The notes beneath the pieces are model-generated. The model made no database searches and was not told where the DNA came from. It saw only the letters and a program-made list of their open reading frames with translations. Positions 15,567 to 23,959 of a DNA stretch of 64,000 bases are shown piece by piece. The stretch is taken from contig VOIU01000017.1 in assembly GCA_007896885.1 (NCBI GenBank), forward strand, positions 1 to 64,000. The letters run 5' to 3'. Every line of letters begins with the position of its first letter. Position 1 is the stretch's first letter. The translations under genes were made by a program, and so were the position numbers. The DNA comes from Bacteroidaceae bacterium HV4-6-C5C (GTDB taxonomy: Bacteria > Bacteroidota > Bacteroidia > Bacteroidales > Bacteroidaceae).

Positions 15567-16112
15567 ATGGAAATTATTCTGATCAGACATACATCGGTAG
15601 ATGTACCTCAAGGGGTGTGCTACGGACAGACGGACGTGCCATTGCGTGATACCTTTGAACAGGAAGCTGCGATAACAGCCGAAAACTTAAAGTTATATAT
15701 TGGAGAATCCCAGCAGGTCGACCGTTTCTATACAAGTCCTTTAACGAGATGCGTGCGACTAGCTTCGTATTGTGGTCATCCCGATGCTACGCGTGACGAA
15801 CGTATCATGGAGATCAATCTTGGAGAATGGGAAATGCAGCCTTATGAAGCAATAAAAGATCCGAGAATTGAAGAGTGGTACGCCGATTATATCAATGTCC
15901 CCGCTACTGGAGGGGAATCTTTTATGATGCAGTTCAAACGGGTCAGTGAGTTTCTTGATGAGTTAAGAAAGAAAGAATATAACCGTGTAGTGATCTTTGC
16001 ACATGGCGGAGTGCTAGTCTGCGCACAACTATATGCGGGTCTTATCAAACCCGAGGAGGCGTTCAGCGCATTAACTCCATACGGTGGAATAATTAAGATA
16101 CAATTGATCTAA
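15567..16112 (+). CDS. cobC: Alpha-ribazole phosphatase, histidine phosphatase family
   Basis: Removes phosphate from alpha-ribazole-5'-phosphate or adenosylcobalamin phosphate. 181 residues of the phosphoglycerate-mutase fold: RHT with catalytic H8, YTSPLTRC, EINLGEWE and FAHGGVL with the second histidine. The histidine phosphatase family is broad, so the specific role rests on the operon. Last gene of the plus-strand unit, with its stop 35 bases from the convergent cbiB stop. Confidence 0.85.
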   Translation: MEIILIRHTSVDVPQGVCYGQTDVPLRDTFEQEAAITAENLKLYIGESQQVDRFYTSPLTRCVRLASYCGHPDATRDERIMEINLGEWEMQPYEAIKDPRIEEWYADYINVPATGGESFMMQFKRVSEFLDELRKKEYNRVVIFAHGGVLVCAQLYAGLIKPEEAFSALTPYGGIIKIQLI

Positions 16113-16147
16113 ATCTCATGACAACAACAGAGAAGCGCTAGTGTGCA

Positions 16148-17230
16148 TTATAATCCCCGTGAGAGTAAGGCGGTGATAAACATGATCATCACAATCATGA
16201 TATCTTCGGAACGATGATTGATGTGAGTGGCAAATTTCATATCTTCAGTGACCAAAGAACGTTCATTCCGCCCGATATAGGGTTTCCATACCAACTTACC
16301 GAAATAGTTATGCGGGCCACCAAACCGACATCCTAACATGCCTGCTAATGCGGCCTCGGGATATCCGGAATTCGGACTGGCATGTTCTTTCCCATATTCG
16401 CTCACAAAGCTAAGCAGTTCCATAAACCCGGGTCTCTTTTGGGGTAAGTCTTTACCGGAGTTTATAGCAGTTGGATCGACTGAAGTGGAGTCAATAGTCG
16501 GATTGCCAACGGGCATTCTTTTCAATTTACGGTATAGACCCGAAGAATAGGACAAGATCATCAGAAAGGCTGTCAACCGAGCAGGGATATAATTTGCCAC
16601 ATCATCCAGTTTGGCTGCAAAGCGACCGAACTCACCGTAACGCTCATTCTTATACCCTATCATCGAATCAAGCGTATTTACCATCTTATAGGCCAACATT
16701 CCGGGTATGCCGAGAATAAGATACCAGAAAAGAGGAGCAATAACTCCATCACTCAAGTTCTCAGCCAATGTTTCAAGAGCAGCGGTACGGACTTCCTGCG
16801 CAGAAAGTTCCGAAGTATCGCGTCCGACAATACGAGCCACTTGCTTCCTACCTTCTTCCAATGAATTATCCAAAGCTTCAAACACCATGCGCACCTCGCG
16901 TATCAAAGTGGTTCCGGCGAGGCAGAAGAAGATCATCACAATCTGTAAGCCAAGCAGGAATTCGGGTGAAACGGCTTTAGCCCAATGCAAGGCCAACACG
17001 GTAAGCAAATATGTTCCCAGCACCAAGCCGGATGCCATTACCGCTCCTTTAAGGAAACGGGCTTCCCCCTTATTCAACCGGTGCTCAAAGAAAGCAATCG
17101 ATTTTCCGAATCCCACTACAGGATGAGGCAACCAGGCAGGATCACCCAACCAGCGATCGAACAGCCATGCTGCAAGCAAAGGCAGGTTGACACTAAAAGC
17201 TATTCCTATGATGATTAAGGCTTTTTCCAT
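16148..17230 (-). CDS. cbiB: Adenosylcobinamide-phosphate synthase
   Basis: Membrane amidase-type ligase that attaches (R)-1-amino-2-propanol phosphate to adenosylcobyric acid. 360 residues; WLFDRWLGDPAWLPHPVVG near the N-terminus, KMVNTLDSMIGYKNERYGEFG in the middle and a C-terminal helix are family hallmarks. Compared with enterobacterial CbiB it carries an insertion of about 20 polar residues near 245-268. Third gene of the minus-strand unit cobQ-cobD-cbiB. Confidence 0.9.
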   Translation of the reverse strand: MEKALIIIGIAFSVNLPLLAAWLFDRWLGDPAWLPHPVVGFGKSIAFFEHRLNKGEARFLKGAVMASGLVLGTYLLTVLALHWAKAVSPEFLLGLQIVMIFFCLAGTTLIREVRMVFEALDNSLEEGRKQVARIVGRDTSELSAQEVRTAALETLAENLSDGVIAPLFWYLILGIPGMLAYKMVNTLDSMIGYKNERYGEFGRFAAKLDDVANYIPARLTAFLMILSYSSGLYRKLKRMPVGNPTIDSTSVDPTAINSGKDLPQKRPGFMELLSFVSEYGKEHASPNSGYPEAALAGMLGCRFGGPHNYFGKLVWKPYIGRNERSLVTEDMKFATHINHRSEDIMIVMIMFITALLSRGL

Positions 17231-17275
17231 TATTGCAAAAATAAATAAACGCCACGAGTTTACAATGAATCCGGT

Positions 17276-18367
17276 TTAAACATTATTGATCCATTCCTCA
17301 ATGGCACTCACCAAAGCATCATTTTCTTCGGGAGTTTGAGGTGAAATACGGAAAAAAGGTTCATCCAGTCCTTCAAAGTTGGAAGCATCACGAATCAATA
17401 TGCCATGCTTCTCTATCAGGTATTCTTTTAATGCTGACGCTTTGCCATAACGAAGACGAACCAGAAAAAAGTGTGTATGCGTATCCCATACTTCCAAACC
17501 ATGCAAGCGCTTTAATGCCGACTGCAAGCGGGCGGTCTCTTCCAAATATTCCGCCACATTGAATGGGTATTGACTTGAATACCCCGACGGGCTCGACTTT
17601 ATGAGGTATAGTCCGGCTTCAATAGCTATTCTGTTGACAGACCAGGGCATGCGGTTTGTCCGTAAACGGTTCAACAGGCCTTCATCTCCGGTGACATATC
17701 CTAAGCGTAACCCCGGTACGGCATAGTTCTTGGTCATGGAATGCAAGAGCAAAACGTTGGGATAAGAAGCCGCTTCAGAAGCAGTAAACAAAGGCCTAAG
17801 CGTAAAACATTCATACGATTGATCCATTACGAAGCAGACTTCGGGGTAAGCTGTAATCAAGTCGATAAGTTTCTGCTTATCGTAAACGGTTCCCGTGGGA
17901 TTGTTAGGATTGCAAAGCCACAGCATTCTTACCTCATCCGGCAAAGCTATATTGTCCGAACTTTTACCGGGACAAGCCGGCAAGCGATAGATAGAAGTTA
18001 CCCGATGGGCGTGCATACGGCAAGCATCGGAATATTCGCTAAATGTAGGTTGTAGAATCGCTGAATTTGTCCCTCTGAAAGTCTGAGCAATCAGATAGAT
18101 CGCTTCGGTAGCACCGTTTGTCACGCATACTGAACTCGATGGCAGACCGAATTTCTTTGCCAGACAGGCTTCCAAGCTATATGGTTCCGGTTCAGGATAG
18201 GAAGAAAGAATATCCGATGTTTTCCCTAGTCTGCCGGAAGATGCTATACATTCAGCCAAATGAGTCTTCAGTCCCGATAAATCAATACTCCGGGAGATAT
18301 TCGAACTGAAATCGATATTGATCGCACTTCCATACTTATACGAATCATCTCCATGTCCCTCAATCAT
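17276..18367 (-). CDS. cobD: Threonine-phosphate decarboxylase, PLP-dependent
   Basis: Makes (R)-1-amino-2-propanol phosphate for CbiB. 363 residues of the class I aminotransferase fold; the PLP lysine lies in HSMTKNYAVPGLRLGY and the GATEAIYL, NPNNPTGT motifs bind the cofactor phosphate and ring. It opens with the HGD motif (MIEGHGDDSYKYG) typical of CobD. Its start overlaps the cobQ stop by 8 bases, so translation is coupled. Confidence 0.9.
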   Translation of the reverse strand: MIEGHGDDSYKYGSAINIDFSSNISRSIDLSGLKTHLAECIASSGRLGKTSDILSSYPEPEPYSLEACLAKKFGLPSSSVCVTNGATEAIYLIAQTFRGTNSAILQPTFSEYSDACRMHAHRVTSIYRLPACPGKSSDNIALPDEVRMLWLCNPNNPTGTVYDKQKLIDLITAYPEVCFVMDQSYECFTLRPLFTASEAASYPNVLLLHSMTKNYAVPGLRLGYVTGDEGLLNRLRTNRMPWSVNRIAIEAGLYLIKSSPSGYSSQYPFNVAEYLEETARLQSALKRLHGLEVWDTHTHFFLVRLRYGKASALKEYLIEKHGILIRDASNFEGLDEPFFRISPQTPEENDALVSAIEEWINNV

Positions 18368-19976
18368 TCCCCTTCAGTATTTTATAGACAAGAGGCATAT
18401 CCACATGGCTACGCACGTGATCGGCCAACTTATTATATTGTTCTTCTTTAAATGCTTTATAGTCAAAATCCATCCGCTCCGTCAGTTTATCGGCAAAAGG
18501 TTGTAATAGGAAATTGATAAATGACGGATTATCGAGAATACCATGTACGTATGTTCCCATACAGGTATGATCGACAAAATAACCGTCGGAGCGCCCATCA
18601 TCCAAGAAATTCAGCGGAGAAGGAAGAGCGTCTTTAACGGGAGTCGTACTGCCCATGTGTATTTCGTACCCTTCACAACAATCGGACGTTTCCCTATTAA
18701 AAGCTGCCGCGCCGTTTATGGTATTGCCCGGTTCATTCTTTCGGAAATGAAAGCGTACTTGTTTAGTCACTTTCTCGCCCATCATGCGGGTAGTCACCGG
18801 TAATAAACCCAGACCCGGTAAGAATTCAATATCCCCTTCCACACGATCGGGGTCGAGTATTTCCATCCCCATCATCTGATATCCCCCGCAGATTCCCATC
18901 ACAGTCGCTCCCTCACGATGCGCACAGACTATTGCCTGAGCCACTCCATTACGACGCAATTCATGCAAATCAGCAATTGTGCTTTTCGATCCCGGAAGCA
19001 ATATGATATCGGCTTTAGCAAGTTCATCCACATTATTGGTATAGAATAAATGAACACGCGGATCATGCTCCAACACATTAAAGTCGGTAAAATTGCTCAA
19101 ATGGCGCAGCAATACCACGGCTACATTAATTTTCCCACGTTCGGCATGTATGGATTTTGTACTCAATGCCACCGAGTCTTCCTCTTCGATAAAGATGTCG
19201 CGGTAATAAGGAACAACTCCGAGCACAGGAATGCCGCAAAGTTCCTCCAGCATCTTCACTCCACTATCGAACAAACGGAGATCGCCACGGAATTTATTGA
19301 TTAGTATACCCTTAACCAGTTTGCGCTCATCAGGAGTAAGCAGCATCAACGAGCCATATACACTCGCAAAAACACCTCCCCTGTCGATGTCACCAATCAG
19401 GATAACATCCGCTTTAGCATGTGCAGCCATAGGTAAGTTCACCAAATCTATATCTCTGAGATTTATCTCTGATATACTCCCCGCTCCTTCCATCACCACG
19501 GGATTATAGCGCGATTCGAGTCGGTCGTAAGCCGCAAAGACTTCACTCCGGAAATCGATCTCTTCCTGTACCTCGCCGGTTTGACCGGCTTCGCTTTCCT
19601 GCATGGAAAGATTGCCATCTCCCGATTTAATCTCTCTTTTACGCCGAAAAAACTCGTAAGCACTTCTGTTTCCCACCGGTCGACCATTCAGAACAACTTG
19701 TGATGTCATATCGGAAGACGGTTTCAACAGAATAGGATTCATATCCGTATGACAGGGCACACCCGCCGCTTCGGCCTGAACAGCTTGTGCACGTCCAATT
19801 TCCAACCCATCGGGCGTAGCGAAAGAGTTAAGTGCCATATTCTGAGCTTTGAAAGGTGCAGGATTAAAGCCATCCTGTTTAAAAATACGGCAGAATGCCG
19901 CAGCTATTATACTTTTTCCCACATCGCTGCCTGTTCCGACAAACATGACAGGATGTAATCTATCAGAGTTATTCAT
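18360..19976 (-). CDS. cobQ: Cobyric acid synthase, glutamine-hydrolysing
   Basis: Amidates four side chains of adenosylcobyrinic acid diamide (CbiP in Salmonella naming). 538 residues: an N-terminal dethiobiotin-synthetase-like ATPase with P-loop FVGTGSDVGKS (about 13-23), and a C-terminal class I glutaminase domain with the nucleophile cysteine in MGICGGYQMMG and the histidine in TYVHGILDN. A 25-residue charged linker near 118-140 is extra. First gene of the minus-strand unit; the gap to the divergent kinase gene holds no cobalamin riboswitch. Confidence 0.92.
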   Translation of the reverse strand: MNNSDRLHPVMFVGTGSDVGKSIIAAAFCRIFKQDGFNPAPFKAQNMALNSFATPDGLEIGRAQAVQAEAAGVPCHTDMNPILLKPSSDMTSQVVLNGRPVGNRSAYEFFRRKREIKSGDGNLSMQESEAGQTGEVQEEIDFRSEVFAAYDRLESRYNPVVMEGAGSISEINLRDIDLVNLPMAAHAKADVILIGDIDRGGVFASVYGSLMLLTPDERKLVKGILINKFRGDLRLFDSGVKMLEELCGIPVLGVVPYYRDIFIEEEDSVALSTKSIHAERGKINVAVVLLRHLSNFTDFNVLEHDPRVHLFYTNNVDELAKADIILLPGSKSTIADLHELRRNGVAQAIVCAHREGATVMGICGGYQMMGMEILDPDRVEGDIEFLPGLGLLPVTTRMMGEKVTKQVRFHFRKNEPGNTINGAAAFNRETSDCCEGYEIHMGSTTPVKDALPSPLNFLDDGRSDGYFVDHTCMGTYVHGILDNPSFINFLLQPFADKLTERMDFDYKAFKEEQYNKLADHVRSHVDMPLVYKILKGND

Positions 19977-20141
19977 TTTTTACTTGATTTGCCACTAAGA
20001 AGTGGTTTCATTACTGCAAACCTACATGATTACTTTGAAATTCACAAACATTTCGATGTTTCAATCATACTTATTTCTTGCTTTAATATGGCATATCTGC
20101 CGCAAAACACTTACCTTAGCTGCCTCAATAAATGCTGTTTT

Positions 20142-21563
20142 ATGATAATTGAAGAACTTAAAAAACTGTATCATTCTTATACCGGAAATGAGCCCGAAGT
20201 GATTGAAGAACTTCCCTCTTCCGGGTCGAACCGTCGCTATTTCCGTTTATCCGGTACCCCCACCCTGATAGGGGTATGCGGCACATCTCCTGAAGAAAAC
20301 CGTGCTTTCATTTACATGGCCGATCATTTTCTAAAGAAAGGATTACCTGTACCAAAGGTATTACTCAAGAGTGAAAATGACGAATATTATATTCAGGAGG
20401 ATCTTGGCGACACGCTACTTTTCAATGCGATTGAAAAGGGACGCAAGACGAGCATTTTCGATGAAGACGAGAAGATGTTGTTACGCAAAACAATGCGCCT
20501 ACTTCCTGACATTCAGTTCTCCGGTGCGGAAGGCATGGACTTTTCGGTTTGTTACCCACAAGGAGAACTAAATCACCGTTCTATCCTTTGGGACCTAAAC
20601 TATTTTAAATATTGTTTTCTGAAAGCCACCGGAATGGATTTCCAGGAAGACCGGTTGGAAGATGATTTTCAAAAAATGGCGGATGTATTGCTGCGCAGCT
20701 CATCGGCAACATTTATGTACCGTGATTTCCAATCGCGCAATGTGATGATTAAGGATGGAGAACCCTGGTTGATCGACTTTCAGGGAGGACGCAAAGGACC
20801 GGTATATTATGATGTTGCTTCGTTTCTGTGGCAAGCCAAAGCAAACTATCCTGAGAGTCTCCGTGAGGAATTGCTGCACGAATACATGAATTCATTGCAA
20901 AAATACCAGCCTGTGGACGAGAATTACTTCTATGCCCAGCTCCGCCACTTCGTGCTTTTCCGTACGATGCAAGTATTGGGTGCATACGGGTTCCGTGGTT
21001 ATTTTGAGAAAAAACCTCATTTTATTCAAAGCGTACCTTTCGCTGTAGAGAACTTGCGCCAATTGCTCCGTGAACCTTATCCTGAATACCCTTACCTGTG
21101 TCAGGTATTGAAAGACCTAACAGAATTGACTCAGTTCACCGATGATTCGCAAAAGCGTCTTTTAACAGTGAAAGTAACCAGTTTTGCCTATAAAAAAGGT
21201 ATTCCAGAAGATCCTTCCGGCAATGGGGGCGGATTCGTATTCGACTGCCGCGCTGTAAATAATCCGGGAAAATATGAACGCTACAAACCTTTCACAGGCC
21301 TTGACGAACCGGTTATAAGTTTTCTCGAAGAAGATGGAGAAATCACCACTTTCCTTGAACATGTTTATTCTTTGGTGGATGCTTCTGTAAAAAGATATAT
21401 GGAGCGTGGATTCACAAACCTTTCAGTATGTTTCGGCTGTACTGGAGGACAACACCGTTCGGTATATTCAGCTCAACATCTGGCTGAACATTTGAACAAG
21501 AAATTCGGAGTGCGGGTAAACCTCGTACACCGCGAACAAAATATAGAGCAGGTATTGAAATAA
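20142..21563 (+). CDS. AmgK-like sugar kinase fused to RapZ C-terminal domain
   Basis: 473 residues from MIIEELKKLYHS; upstream Mets give an unconvincing 51-residue extension. Residues 1-330 are an aminoglycoside-phosphotransferase-fold kinase of the AmgK type: SNRRYFRL glycine/nucleotide loop, YIQEDLGDTLL hinge, catalytic YRDFQSRNVM and metal-binding LIDFQGGRKG. Residues 345-473 match the C-terminal half of RapZ, with FDCRAVNNPG and CTGGQHRSV, the region that binds glucosamine-6-phosphate in E. coli RapZ. AmgK phosphorylates MurNAc/GlcNAc at C1 in cell-wall recycling. A MurU-like gene follows 45 bases later. The fused RapZ half may sense amino-sugar phosphate; that is inference. Confidence 0.8.
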   Translation: MIIEELKKLYHSYTGNEPEVIEELPSSGSNRRYFRLSGTPTLIGVCGTSPEENRAFIYMADHFLKKGLPVPKVLLKSENDEYYIQEDLGDTLLFNAIEKGRKTSIFDEDEKMLLRKTMRLLPDIQFSGAEGMDFSVCYPQGELNHRSILWDLNYFKYCFLKATGMDFQEDRLEDDFQKMADVLLRSSSATFMYRDFQSRNVMIKDGEPWLIDFQGGRKGPVYYDVASFLWQAKANYPESLREELLHEYMNSLQKYQPVDENYFYAQLRHFVLFRTMQVLGAYGFRGYFEKKPHFIQSVPFAVENLRQLLREPYPEYPYLCQVLKDLTELTQFTDDSQKRLLTVKVTSFAYKKGIPEDPSGNGGGFVFDCRAVNNPGKYERYKPFTGLDEPVISFLEEDGEITTFLEHVYSLVDASVKRYMERGFTNLSVCFGCTGGQHRSVYSAQHLAEHLNKKFGVRVNLVHREQNIEQVLK

Positions 21564-21608
21564 AGAAACCGTAAATTTTCAATCGTCCATAATAAATTTC
21601 TCAACCAC

Positions 21609-22361
21609 GTGAAAGCAATGATATTTGCCGCAGGCATGGGCACACGCCTGCGGCCACTTACAGACCACATGCCGAAAGCACTTGTACCGGTAGCGGGAAA
21701 ACCGATGCTGGAAAGGGTGATCATCAGACTTAAAGAGGCCGGATTCAATGAAATTACTGTAAACATACACCATTTCGGGGAACAGATTATAGAGTTTCTT
21801 CGCGCAAACAATAATTTCGGCATTGCCATTAATGTCAGTGATGAACGGGGAGAATTATTGGATACGGGGGGAGGAATAAAAAAGGCGCGTTCTTTTCTCG
21901 ACGGCAATGAGCCTTTCCTCATCCATAATGCCGACATTTTATCAGATCTGGATCTTGCCGCATTCTATCGGCATCATCTATCCGGTAATGTGGATGCTAC
22001 GTTACTCACCAATCATCGTAAGACTTCCCGGTATCTGCTCATGAATAAAGAGCACCGTCTTTGCGGGTGGACCAATTTATCGACAGGAGAAGTTCTTCCC
22101 CAAAATTTGGACTACCCAAGTGAAGAATATACCCTTGAGGCCTTTGGATGCGTCCATGTGCTTTCGCCATCCATATTCAGTTATATGAAAGAGCAATGGA
22201 CAGGGAAGTTTTCCATTATCCCGTTTTATGTAGACATCTGTCAAAAGGCACAGATACAAGGATATCCACTCGACAGTGAAAACTGGTTTGATATAGGCAA
22301 ACCGGAAACCCTTGCTAAAGCGGAAGCCTATTACCACACAAACGAGACCGCCTCTGAATGA
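21609..22361 (+). CDS. MurNAc-1-phosphate uridylyltransferase-like nucleotidyltransferase
   Basis: 250 residues of the sugar-1-phosphate nucleotidyltransferase fold: AAGMGTRLRPLTDHMPKAL binds the nucleotide, GGIKKARSF and HNADILSDLD hold the sugar site and metal-binding Asp, and WFDIGKPETL closes the domain. Short length without a C-terminal beta-helix fits MurU, which makes UDP-MurNAc from MurNAc-1-P. Pairing with the AmgK-like kinase supports that pathway. Alternative: a mannose- or glucose-1-P nucleotidyltransferase. The start may also be the GTG six bases upstream. Confidence 0.78.
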   Translation: MKAMIFAAGMGTRLRPLTDHMPKALVPVAGKPMLERVIIRLKEAGFNEITVNIHHFGEQIIEFLRANNNFGIAINVSDERGELLDTGGGIKKARSFLDGNEPFLIHNADILSDLDLAAFYRHHLSGNVDATLLTNHRKTSRYLLMNKEHRLCGWTNLSTGEVLPQNLDYPSEEYTLEAFGCVHVLSPSIFSYMKEQWTGKFSIIPFYVDICQKAQIQGYPLDSENWFDIGKPETLAKAEAYYHTNETASE

Positions 22362-22380
22362 GACGGTCTCGCTTTATAAC
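22343..22380 (+). terminator. Terminator of the kinase-murU unit
   Basis: CGAGACCG (22343-22350) pairs with CGGTCTCG (22364-22371), followed by CTTTAT. The stem starts inside the coding sequence and the stop codon lies in the loop. Confidence 0.65.
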
Positions 22381-22479
22381 TGCTTCCCGACTCTCCGCAC
22401 CTCCATCCTTCCGGCACCCCCATCAAGCATAAGTTCTAATTTATGCCCCGTAGCTATACGCCCCAGTCAAAGTTTATAT

Positions 22480-22487
22480 TAACTTTG
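22480..22487 (+). promoter_or_regulatory. -7 promoter box for the alcohol dehydrogenase
   Basis: TAACTTTG fits TAnnTTTG, 53 bases before the ATG. No good -33 box is at the right distance. Confidence 0.4.
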
Positions 22488-22539
22488 TGGGACATTGATT
22501 ACAGTAAACTGAATACTAACTTCAAAAAAGACTAAACGT

Positions 22540-23691
22540 ATGTACAATTTCAGTTATCAAAATCCGGTGAATATTGTTTTCGGCAAAAATGAAATCGGAA
22601 AGCTATCCGAACTACTCGCAAAAGATAGCAAAATCATGATTACTTATGGTGGTGGAAGCATCAAGAAAAACGGGGTGCACGATCAGGTGGTTAAAGCACT
22701 TGAAGGATACAGCTACATTGAATTCGGCGGCATCGAACCCAACCCTAAATATGAAACATTAATGAATGCGATAGCATTGGGCAAGAAAGAAAAGGTAGAC
22801 TTCCTGCTCGCTGTAGGTGGAGGCTCGGTAATAGACGGGACTAAGTTCATTGCTGCGGCGATACCGATGGAAAGAGATCCATGGGATATTATGCTGGGAA
22901 ATGCAGCGGTAGAAAAAGCTGTTCCGATAGGCACAATCCTCACATTACCCGCTACTGGCAGTGAAATGAACTCCGGAGCTGTGATTTCCCGCATATCCAC
23001 CAAAGAAAAATATGCTTTCATGAGTCCGTGGGTTATGCCGAAATTCTCAATACTTGATCCCGAAGTGTGCTATTCCCTTCCCAAACGTCAGGTAGCTAAC
23101 GGGATTGTAGACGCATTTGTGCATACCATAGAACAGTATCTCACTTATCCAGTCAATGCTATGGTGCAGGACTACTTCTCGGAGTCATTGTTGAAGACCC
23201 TCATTGAGATTGCGCCGAAGGTAATGAAAGAGCAGCCTGAATATGACGATTGCGCCAACTTTATGTGGACAGCTACCATGGCCCTCAACGGACTTATCGG
23301 TTGCGGTGTGCCACAAGACTGGGCAACACACGAAATCGGACATGAACTGACCGCCCTTCACAACATTGACCATGCCCGCACATTAGCCATCGTACTACCG
23401 GGTGTAATGAACGTCATGCGAAATGCCAAAAGAGATAAGTTGGAACAATATGCTTATCGTATCTGGAACATATCCGCCGGATCATCCGAAGAACGGATTA
23501 ACCAAGCTATACAAAGAACGGAAGATTTCTTTGAATCCGTCGGCATCAACACACATCTGAAAGACTATGATGTAAATGAGACGACAATCGGAATTATCAC
23601 TGAACGATTTAAAGAAAGAAAAACACTGCTAGGCGAGCGCCAGGATATCGGTTACGGAACTGTAGCAGAAATACTCAGAAGTAGATTATAA
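22540..23691 (+). CDS. Iron-containing alcohol dehydrogenase, YqhD/BdhA type
   Basis: NAD(P)H-dependent reduction of aldehydes. 383 residues: cofactor loop GGGSIKKNG (about 38-46), AVGGGSVIDGTK, and metal ligands in DAFVHTIEQY and HEIGHELTALHNIDHA. The GGGS in the first loop, without an acidic residue, fits NADPH preference as in YqhD. Single-gene unit between two hairpin terminators. Physiological substrate not decidable from the sequence; aldehyde detoxification is common for the family. Confidence 0.85.
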   Translation: MYNFSYQNPVNIVFGKNEIGKLSELLAKDSKIMITYGGGSIKKNGVHDQVVKALEGYSYIEFGGIEPNPKYETLMNAIALGKKEKVDFLLAVGGGSVIDGTKFIAAAIPMERDPWDIMLGNAAVEKAVPIGTILTLPATGSEMNSGAVISRISTKEKYAFMSPWVMPKFSILDPEVCYSLPKRQVANGIVDAFVHTIEQYLTYPVNAMVQDYFSESLLKTLIEIAPKVMKEQPEYDDCANFMWTATMALNGLIGCGVPQDWATHEIGHELTALHNIDHARTLAIVLPGVMNVMRNAKRDKLEQYAYRIWNISAGSSEERINQAIQRTEDFFESVGINTHLKDYDVNETTIGIITERFKERKTLLGERQDIGYGTVAEILRSRL

Positions 23692-23704
23692 GCTGCCAAT
23701 AAAG

Positions 23705-23797
23705 CCGCTAATCCTTTAGCGGAAAAAAAGATTGAATAGTGCTTTGCCAATGGCTGTACGGTTCGTAACGGACAGTTGCAAGCAAGGCACTATTTTT
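23705..23797 (+). terminator. Elaborate hairpin terminator after the alcohol dehydrogenase
   Basis: Two structures. CCGCTAA/TTAGCGG (23705-23722) is short and followed by A. The second is long: ATAGTGCTTTGC (23736-23747) pairs with GCAAGGCACTAT (23782-23793) through 12 pairs with one wobble, enclosing an inner imperfect hairpin (CTGT/ACAG, GTT/AAC), then TTTTT. It is much larger than a normal terminator and could be a stable RNA. Confidence 0.6.
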
Positions 23798-23917
23798 ATG
23801 TTTTTATAGCACAAACGCGTGGTAGGAAGTTAGAGAATAGGGCTTGACGAAGGACAAAAATAGGAAGGAACACCCTAATATTTCTAAAAAATAGTATATA
23901 CATATCAAACAAACAAC

Positions 23918-23925
23918 TACATTTG
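23918..23925 (+). promoter_or_regulatory. -7 promoter box for kup
   Basis: TACATTTG, 35 bases before the ATG. No -33 TTTG at the usual distance. Confidence 0.4.
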
Positions 23926-23959
23926 TGCCCGCAAAAGAATTTTTTATTATATTTTTTTT

